From contig CAYNTG010000118.1 in NCBI GenBank assembly GCA_964400105.1, positions 1 through 5,257 on the forward strand: DNA of 5,257 nt, written 5' to 3'. Positions within the stretch are counted from its first letter, which is position 1, and every line of letters starts with the position of its first letter. This stretch comes from CAYNTG01 sp964400105. Its GTDB lineage: Bacteria > UBP14 > UBA6098. Shown here piece after piece: positions 1-3,881 of the stretch. The position numbers were made by a program, and so were the translations under genes. The notes under the pieces are model-generated. The model ran no database searches, was not told the DNA's origin, and worked only from the letters and a program-made list of their open reading frames with translations.

Positions 1-14
1 GCTAAAATTTTAGC
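1..14. repeat. Perfect 14-bp palindrome, arms GCTAA/TTAGC, centre AATT
   Basis: The first 14 bases read GCTAAAATTTTAGC, which equals its own reverse complement. The arms GCTAA and TTAGC recur at 96-109 around a different four-base centre (TATA). The copy touches the window edge, so it could extend further left. It is not followed by a T run on the + strand, so it does not look like a terminator of that strand. The matching copy over the promoter suggests a protein-binding site, but that is inference. Confidence 0.5.
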
Positions 15-78
15 ACGGCTCAGGTTAAATTCCCGGTATTTGCGTCCAACTACCCGACATCTTACTTAATATTTATAC

Positions 79-106
79 TTGATTTCTAATGAAAAGCTAA
101 TATATT
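79..106 (+). promoter_or_regulatory. Candidate sigma-70 promoter for the ffh operon
   Basis: TTGATT at 79-84 matches four of six bases of the -35 consensus, and TATATT at 101-106 matches five of six bases of the -10 consensus. They are separated by 16 bases. Transcription would start near 112-114, giving a leader of about 67 bases before the ffh start codon. The local region is AT-rich compared with the genes. The -10 hexamer lies wholly within the palindrome at 95-110. The call rests on pattern matching only, and AT-rich DNA gives such matches by chance. Confidence 0.45.
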
Positions 107-110
107 AGCT
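95..110. promoter_or_regulatory. Perfect 16-bp palindrome over the -10 box, possible operator
   Basis: AGCTAATATATTAGCT is a perfect 16-bp palindrome. Its inner 14 bases share both five-base arms with the palindrome at 1-14. The two centres are 95 bp apart, close to nine helical turns at 10.5 bp per turn, so two bound dimers could face the same side of the DNA. Because it covers the putative -10 hexamer, a bound protein would block RNA polymerase. No regulator is encoded in the window, so the binding protein is unknown. Confidence 0.45.
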
Positions 111-114
111 CGTC

Positions 115-152
115 GAAAGGCTCCGCCGTTCGTGGATGCTTTTCTATTTTTT
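115..152 (+). terminator. Terminator-like hairpin with T tract upstream of ffh (attenuator or upstream terminator)
   Basis: Bases 115-124 pair with 134-144: GAAAGGC with GCTTTTC (one G-T wobble), then TCC with GGA, leaving T137 bulged and a nine-base loop. The stem is followed by TATTTTTT at 145-152, which has the geometry of an intrinsic terminator. If the promoter at 79-106 is real, this lies in the ffh leader and could act as an attenuator. Otherwise it could be the end of an upstream gene, with ffh transcribed by read-through or from an unseen promoter. A smaller alternative fold (CGAA/TTCG around GGC/GCC, 114-132) competes with it. Confidence 0.4.
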
Positions 153-180
153 GAATTATTGTCGTTTGGATTTAGATTAG

Positions 181-1503
181 GTGTTTGAAGAACTTACAGG
201 AAAAATAGAAAAGGTATTCAGGGGATTAACCTCTCGAGGTCGTCTTTCCGAGGATAATATCCGCGACGCGCTCAAGGAGGTCAGAAGAGCCTTGCTTGCG
301 GCCGATGTTAATTTTAAGGTCGCAAAAAAGTTCATTAACAACGTTCAGGAGAAGGCTATCGGCGAGGAGGTTTTCGGGTCGATCACGCCCGGACAGCTCG
401 TCGTCAAGATAGTTCACAACGAGCTTATCGATTTCCTCGGAGGAGAAGCGAGCGATGTCGAATTGCCGTTCAAAACCCCGACTTCCATAATGCTCGTCGG
501 TTTGCAGGGATCGGGAAAAACGACGACGGCCGGAAAGCTGGCGAATCTGTATTCCAAGCGGGGATTTAATCCCCTGCTCGTGGCATGCGATATACATCGC
601 CCCGCAGCGGCGAGGCAGCTCGAGATAATCGGCGAAAGCGCCGGATTCCCGACGATGATTTTCGAGGAGGGCGAATCGCCGCTCGATGTCGCCAAACGGG
701 CGGCTCACCAGGCGCGGCAAACAGGCAAAAATCTGCTGATCCTCGATACCGCCGGACGGCTCCATATCGACGAGGCCATGATGGCCGAAGCGGAGGAATT
801 GCGAAACGGCATGAAGCCGGATTTGGTGCTGCTCGTTCTCGATGCGATGACCGGCCAAGAGGCGGTTACGGTCGGCGAGGTTTTCTCCGATCGATTATCG
901 GTGGACGGCTTCGTCCTAACAAAACTCGACGGCGATGCGAAGGGCGGCGCCGCCTTAAGCATTCGCGAGGTCACCGGGAAACCGATACTTTTCGTCGGAG
1001 TCGGCGAAAAAGCGAGCGCTATCGAGAGATTCCATCCCGACCGCATGGCCGGGCGAATCCTCGGCATGGGCGATGTCGTGAGCCTCGTTGAAAAGGCCCA
1101 GCAGACATTCGACGAGGAAAGTGCGCGAAAACTCGAAAAGAAGATTCGCAGAAACGAATTCGATTTCAACGATTTCCGCGAACAGATAGCGCAGCTTCGC
1201 AAGATGGGACCGATCGACGAGCTTTTGGAGATGATACCGGGGATGAAGAAGAATATGCTCAAAGGGTTGAGTGTCGATGAAAATGCCACCGTGCGGATCG
1301 AGGCGATAATCGATAGTATGAATATCGCCGAGCGTGGAAATCCGTCGATTATCGACGGCAGTCGCCGAAAGCGGATCGCCGCTGGAAGCGGATCCTCCGT
1401 GCAGGAGGTCAATCGGCTTTTGAAGCAATTTTTTGAGATGCGCAAGATGTTTAAAAAAATGAAAAAGGGCAAGATGGCATCGTTTAATATGCCGGGTTTT
1501 TAA
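181..1503 (+). CDS. ffh: Signal recognition particle protein Ffh (SRP54 GTPase)
   Basis: Ffh binds signal sequences emerging from the ribosome together with the SRP RNA, and delivers the ribosome to the receptor FtsY at the inner membrane in a GTP-dependent cycle. The 440-residue protein has the full domain order: helical N domain (about 1-95), Ras-like G domain (about 96-295) and M domain (about 296-436). Visible motifs are the P-loop GLQGSGKT (107-114), the SRP insertion-box motif DIHRPAA (137-143), DTAGR (189-193), TKLDGDAKGG (247-256) and GVGEK (273-277). The M domain has the finger-loop region around GPIDELLEMIPGM (343-355) and the SRP RNA-binding stretch SRRKRIAAGSG (394-404). The GTG start at 181 is chosen because the product then begins MFEELTGKI, the canonical Ffh N-terminus; the ribosome-binding site is poor (only GGA at 168-170). 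The C-terminal tail is short, and the usual Tyr in the insertion box is His139. It is the first gene of the cluster, 29 bases before rpsP. Confidence 0.97.
   Translation: MFEELTGKIEKVFRGLTSRGRLSEDNIRDALKEVRRALLAADVNFKVAKKFINNVQEKAIGEEVFGSITPGQLVVKIVHNELIDFLGGEASDVELPFKTPTSIMLVGLQGSGKTTTAGKLANLYSKRGFNPLLVACDIHRPAAARQLEIIGESAGFPTMIFEEGESPLDVAKRAAHQARQTGKNLLILDTAGRLHIDEAMMAEAEELRNGMKPDLVLLVLDAMTGQEAVTVGEVFSDRLSVDGFVLTKLDGDAKGGAALSIREVTGKPILFVGVGEKASAIERFHPDRMAGRILGMGDVVSLVEKAQQTFDEESARKLEKKIRRNEFDFNDFREQIAQLRKMGPIDELLEMIPGMKKNMLKGLSVDENATVRIEAIIDSMNIAERGNPSIIDGSRRKRIAAGSGSSVQEVNRLLKQFFEMRKMFKKMKKGKMASFNMPGF
1342..1358 (+). other. Perfect 7-bp hairpin within ffh
   Basis: CCGTCGA at 1342-1348 and TCGACGG at 1352-1358 are exact inverted repeats around the triplet TTA. 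They lie in codons for the M-domain segment just before the SRRKRIAAGSG RNA-binding motif. A second hairpin, CCTCC/GGAGG with a five-base loop, follows at 1394-1408. Neither is followed directly by a T run. They may be chance products of codon choice; no role is claimed. Confidence 0.3.
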
Positions 1504-1516
1504 AATAATATTTGAT

Positions 1517-1531
1517 ATACCATGGAGGTAT
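1517..1531 (+). promoter_or_regulatory. rpsP ribosome-binding site, partly inside a small hairpin
   Basis: GGAGGT at 1524-1529 is a strong Shine-Dalgarno match and fixes the GTG at 1533 as the rpsP start, although the spacing is tight (3-4 bases). ATACC (1517-1521) can pair with GGTAT (1527-1531) around the loop ATGGA, hiding half of the ribosome-binding site. The stem is only five base pairs, so any effect would be weak. Confidence 0.5.
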
Positions 1532-1532
1532 C

Positions 1533-1925
1533 GTGGCGGTCCATATAAGATTAAGAAGAGGTGGGAAGAAAAAGAAGCCCCACTACAGGATTGTCGTTGC
1601 AGATTCGCGTGCTCCGAGAGACGGGCAGTTTATTGAGATAATCGGACAATATGATCCGATTCCCGAGGTCGAAGTGGTCAAGATCGAAAGGGATCGATTG
1701 TTATATTGGCTCGACAAGGGTGCGAAACCCACCGATACGGTGAAATCGCTTCTGAAGCGCAAGGGGATTTGGTCTGAGCTGATGTCCAATGGCGTCTCCA
1801 CGACCGAACCGGCCATCGAGATTATCGATTTACAAGAAGAAATTGTTCTCGAAGATATCGAAGAATCTGTTCCTGAAGAGGTTGTCGAAGAAGCCGTTTC
1901 CGAAGAGGTTGTCGAAGAGTCGTAA
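1533..1925 (+). CDS. rpsP: 30S ribosomal protein S16 (bS16) with acidic C-terminal tail
   Basis: bS16 binds 16S rRNA in the body of the small subunit and is needed for its assembly. The start is the GTG at 1533, because the product then begins MAVHIRLRRGGKKKKPHYR, the family's usual N-terminus; a TTG in the same frame at 1512 would add seven residues that the family lacks and would precede the Shine-Dalgarno sequence. The core (residues 1 to about 85) carries RIVVADSRAPRDGQ (19-32), the IGQYDP segment (37-42) and the helix PTDTVKSLLKRKGIW (66-80). The family core is about 80-90 residues, but this protein has 130. Residues from about 88 on are a Glu/Val/Ile-rich acidic tail ending in two nine-residue repeats (112-120 and 121-129). 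Extended S16 tails are known in Bacteroidetes-type bacteria. The core assignment is secure; the tail's role is unknown. Confidence 0.96.
   Translation: MAVHIRLRRGGKKKKPHYRIVVADSRAPRDGQFIEIIGQYDPIPEVEVVKIERDRLLYWLDKGAKPTDTVKSLLKRKGIWSELMSNGVSTTEPAIEIIDLQEEIVLEDIEESVPEEVVEEAVSEEVVEES
1866..1919 (+). repeat. rpsP: Two-copy 27-bp tandem repeat in the rpsP tail
   Basis: Units 1866-1892 and 1893-1919 agree at 22 of 27 positions and contain the identical 17-mer GAAGAGGTTGTCGAAGA (1875-1891 and 1902-1918). In the S16 frame they encode SVPEEVVEE and AVSEEVVEE. The repeat is in phase with the codons, so changes in copy number would lengthen or shorten the acidic tail without a frameshift. Confidence 0.8.
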
Positions 1926-2021
1926 ATGTAAGCGGTTGGTTTTGCTGTCTGCCGTGGCGACAAAGCGTGACAAAAAAGCTGTTTTTAAAAATAGCCGAGT
2001 AGTTATTTTAAGGTACTAATA
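1926..2021 (+). other. rpsP-trmD spacer without a gene; two candidate RNA stem-loops
   Basis: This 96-base gap contains no credible gene, although rimM often sits here. Two foldable elements are visible. The first (1944-1966) pairs GCT with AGC, GTC with GAC and GC with GC, with small bulges and a CGTG loop. The second (1978-1995) is the near-palindrome GCTGTTTTTAAAAATAGC, whose only mismatch becomes a G-U pair in RNA. The trmD ribosome-binding site starts about 15 bases after the second element. No promoter with both boxes well placed was found. Confidence 0.4.
2010..2014 (+). promoter_or_regulatory. trmD ribosome-binding site deciding a TTG start
   Basis: AAGGT at 2010-2014 lies seven bases before the TTG at 2022. 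No ATG or GTG lies nearby in the same frame with comparable spacing, which supports the TTG start. Confidence 0.6.
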
Positions 2022-2786
2022 TTGCGTGTTTCCGTTGTTTCGCTGTTTCCGGGATTATTTAAAGGCTATTCGAGCGAAGGGCTGTTTGCCAAAGCGACAG
2101 AGGCCGGTATCGTTTCCCTGGAGATTGTAAATATCAGGGATTTCGCTACCGATAAACATAGAACAGCCGACGACGAACCATTCGGTGGTGGTGCGGGGAT
2201 GGTTATGAAGCCGGAGCCTATCGTTCGCGCCGTCGAGTCGCTCGGCGATGGTTTTAACGACGGCGATGCCAAAAGGGTCGTGGTCAGCCCGAGAGGAAAG
2301 CTCTTTAAACAAAGCATTGCTGAGGAGTGGAGCGGATTGTCGCACCTCACCGTTATTTGCGGGAGGTATAAGGGGATCGATGCGCGTGTTACCGAAATCC
2401 TCGATGCGGAGGAGGTGTCGGTCGGCGATTATGTTCTCGGTGCCGGCGAGATCGCCGCACTCGCTATAATCGATTCGATCGTGCGATTATTGCCGGGATT
2501 CCTCGGGGACCAAGAATCGGCAGAGACGGATTCGCACAGCACCCCCGGAAGATTGCTATCTGCCCCTGAATACACGAGGCCGAGGGAGTTTCGGGGATAT
2601 CGGGTGCCGGAGATATTGCTCTGTGGAAATCACGGCGCTATCGAGGCATGGAAAAGGCGAAAATCGCTTCAGATAACGCTCGAAATGAATCCATCGCTTC
2701 TGAAAAATGTCGGGTTGACCCGGGAGGAAACGGCTTATATCGAAGCGTTGAAGCGCGGACGGAAGGAAGATCAGACGGTAGGATAA
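2022..2786 (+). CDS. trmD: tRNA (guanine-N1-)-methyltransferase TrmD
   Basis: TrmD transfers a methyl group from S-adenosylmethionine to N1 of G37, next to the anticodon of a subset of tRNAs (Leu, Pro and Arg isoacceptors), which prevents +1 frameshifting. It is a homodimer with a deep trefoil knot that holds the cofactor. At 254 residues it has the usual length. Visible features are the N-terminal VSLFPGLF (6-13), RDFATDKHRTADDEPFGGGAGM (39-60), which matches the conserved DxHRTxDDxPYGGGxGM region, SPRGK (89-93), CGRYKGID (113-120), and SVGDYVLGAGE (133-143) of the knot. Arg155 and Asp170 align with the catalytic Arg154/Asp169 of the Haemophilus and E. coli enzymes. The C-terminal domain has YTRP (184-187) and LLCGNHGAIEAW (199-210). 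The TTG start gives MRVSVVSLFP, as expected for the family, and has an AAGGT site upstream. It is followed by rplS, as in most bacteria. Confidence 0.97.
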   Translation: MRVSVVSLFPGLFKGYSSEGLFAKATEAGIVSLEIVNIRDFATDKHRTADDEPFGGGAGMVMKPEPIVRAVESLGDGFNDGDAKRVVVSPRGKLFKQSIAEEWSGLSHLTVICGRYKGIDARVTEILDAEEVSVGDYVLGAGEIAALAIIDSIVRLLPGFLGDQESAETDSHSTPGRLLSAPEYTRPREFRGYRVPEILLCGNHGAIEAWKRRKSLQITLEMNPSLLKNVGLTREETAYIEALKRGRKEDQTVG

Positions 2787-2822
2787 TTTCTATCGGTTAA
2801 ATTTTGAGACAATTATGAAAAT

Positions 2823-2828
2823 AAGGAG
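2823..2828 (+). promoter_or_regulatory. rplS Shine-Dalgarno sequence deciding the ATG start
   Basis: AAGGAG at 2823-2828 is a strong match. It directly abuts an in-frame TTG at 2829, which is too close to be used, and lies six bases before the ATG at 2835. The ATG is therefore the likely start. Confidence 0.8.
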
Positions 2829-2834
2829 TTGAAT

Positions 2835-3182
2835 ATGTCGGATGCAATCATCAGAAACGTCGAAGCGGCACATCTTCGGGAATTAACAGAGTTTGGTCCG
2901 GGCGACACTATCAAGGTCCATGTGCGAATTACAGAGGGTGTAAAAGAGAGGGTTCAGGTTTTTCAGGGCATCGTTATCGGCCGTAAAGGCGGCGGAACGA
3001 GAGAAAGTTTCACCGTTCGCAAGATCTCCGGAGGCATCGGCGTCGAAAGGGTTTTCCCTCTCAATTCGCCAAATATCGCCAAGATCGAGATCGTCAAATA
3101 CGGCAAGGTTCGCCACGCTAAACTTTACTATCTTAGAAAGAAGATCGGGAAGGCCGCCAGAGTCAAAGAGAGACGTGTATAG
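2835..3182 (+). CDS. rplS: 50S ribosomal protein L19 (bL19)
   Basis: bL19 is a large-subunit protein located at the interface with the small subunit, contributing to intersubunit bridges. From the ATG at 2835 the product has 115 residues, a typical length for the family. Conserved parts are FGPGDTIKVHVRI (20-32), VQVFQGIVIGRKGGG (40-54), FTVRKISGGIGVERVFPL (59-76), SPNIAKIEIVKYGKVRHAK (78-96) and the basic end LYYLRKKIGKAARVKERR (97-114). The TTG at 2829, two codons earlier, is rejected because it touches the Shine-Dalgarno sequence. The 48-base gap after trmD is AT-rich and holds only this ribosome-binding site. Six bases separate the stop codon from rnhB. Confidence 0.97.
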   Translation: MSDAIIRNVEAAHLRELTEFGPGDTIKVHVRITEGVKERVQVFQGIVIGRKGGGTRESFTVRKISGGIGVERVFPLNSPNIAKIEIVKYGKVRHAKLYYLRKKIGKAARVKERRV

Positions 3183-3188
3183 CCACTC

Positions 3189-3869
3189 ATGCGAGCCTAC
3201 CGAGGCCCTAACTTGCGCGGAATTTCCGAACTTGAGAAGCGGTTGCTCGATAAGCCGGATACCATTTTTGCCGGAACCGACGAGGTGGGTAGGGGTTGCC
3301 TGGCCGGGCCTGTCGTGGCTGCGGCCGTGATTTGGGATTACGGCTCGCACGCAGCCGGGATCAAAGATTCTAAGCTCCTGTCGAAAAGCAAAAGACGGGA
3401 GCTTTTTTCGTATATATTATCGAAGGCGCGTGCCGTTGCGGTTGGTTGGGCGTCGCCGGCAGAGATAGATATGATTAATATCCTTCAGGCATCGCAACTT
3501 GCCATGGCGAGGGCGGTTCGCGGACTGGATATTTCTCCGGGGATTCTTCTCGTCGATGGGAACCGCAAGGTATCCGGCATAGACATGGAACAAATCACAA
3601 TCGTTGGGGGGGATAGGATCGTGTTGTGCATATCGGCGGCGAGCATCGTTGCCAAGGTGGTTCGAGACAATCTGATGATCTATCTCGATGGGATATTTCC
3701 GGGCTATGGCTTTCGCGGCAATATGGGCTATCCCACCCGCGAGCACAAAGAAGCTATTGCCAGATTAGGGCCGACCAACCTTCATCGAAAAAAGTTTAAG
3801 GGCGTGAAGGAATTTTTGTCCGACGAATTTTCGGTAGGCTTTTTGCATGATAAATCCACGGTTGATTGA
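3189..3869 (+). CDS. rnhB: Ribonuclease HII
   Basis: RNase HII cuts the RNA strand of RNA-DNA hybrids and starts removal of single ribonucleotides misincorporated into DNA. The 226-residue product carries the DEDD metal-binding set: Asp31 and Glu32 in GTDEVGRGCLAGP (29-41, canonical GIDEAGRG.LAGP), Asp123 in LLVDGN (120-125) and Asp142 in GGDR (140-143). Other family marks are DSKLLS (60-65), SAASIVAKVVRD (149-160), GNMGYPTREH (177-186) and LHRKKF (198-203). The ATG at 3189 lies six bases after the rplS stop and has no good Shine-Dalgarno site, so translational coupling to rplS is likely. A TTG at 3213, seven bases after GAGG (3202-3205), is an alternative start that would remove eight non-conserved residues. 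Two oddities lie within the gene: a terminator-like hairpin at 3372-3408, and a run of seven G at 3606-3612 just before the Asp142 codon. Confidence 0.96.
   Translation: MRAYRGPNLRGISELEKRLLDKPDTIFAGTDEVGRGCLAGPVVAAAVIWDYGSHAAGIKDSKLLSKSKRRELFSYILSKARAVAVGWASPAEIDMINILQASQLAMARAVRGLDISPGILLVDGNRKVSGIDMEQITIVGGDRIVLCISAASIVAKVVRDNLMIYLDGIFPGYGFRGNMGYPTREHKEAIARLGPTNLHRKKFKGVKEFLSDEFSVGFLHDKSTVD
3372..3408 (+). terminator. Intrinsic-terminator-like hairpin inside rnhB
   Basis: Bases 3372-3382 (AAGCTCCTGTC) pair with 3394-3404 (GACGGGAGCTT) over 11 base pairs with one G-T wobble. The 11-base loop is A-rich. The stem runs directly into T3403-T3408. This is standard intrinsic-terminator geometry on the sense strand, but it lies in codons 62-74 of rnhB, which encode the conserved DSKLLS region and the following RRELFS. 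If it works, it would reduce transcription of the rest of rnhB and of the permease gene when the RNA is not covered by ribosomes. It may also be a chance outcome of codon use. Confidence 0.4.
3606..3612 (+). repeat. rnhB: G7 homopolymer in rnhB
   Basis: Seven consecutive G bases form the codons for Gly140-Gly141 and the first base of the codon for the catalytic Asp142. Slippage here would shift the frame and remove an active-site residue. The reading frame is intact in this sequence. Confidence 0.7.
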
Positions 3870-3881
3870 TATAACCGGATT

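Noticed and set aside
15..48. A tRNA-like 3' half (GGTTAAATTCCC followed by a CCA)
   Set aside because: The T-loop lacks the TTC core and the arm does not form a five-pair stem, so it is not a tRNA.
1..69. A + strand reading frame open from the left edge to a TAA at 67-69 (22 codons), perhaps the tail of an upstream gene
   Set aside because: Twenty-two open codons are likely by chance, no family is recognisable, and it would overlap the palindrome at 1-14. It cannot be excluded, but it is not supported.
1411..1434. GCTT/AAGC mini-hairpin before T6 in ffh
   Set aside because: A four-pair stem is too weak to be an intrinsic terminator.
1474..1501. GGCAT/ATGCC hairpin followed by GGG and T5 at the end of ffh, as a terminator
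   Set aside because: The stem is only five pairs and three G bases separate it from the T run. It is a weak candidate compared with those at 115-152 and 3372-3408.
1967..2009. A promoter for trmD starting at GTGACA (1967-1972)
   Set aside because: The -35-like box is good, but no acceptable -10 box lies 15-19 bases downstream.
1789..2019. A 76-codon basic reading frame overlapping the rpsP tail and ending two bases before trmD
   Set aside because: Its Lys/Arg-rich start is what the Glu-rich rpsP repeats give when read in another frame. It has no ribosome-binding site and no RimM-like or other known motif.
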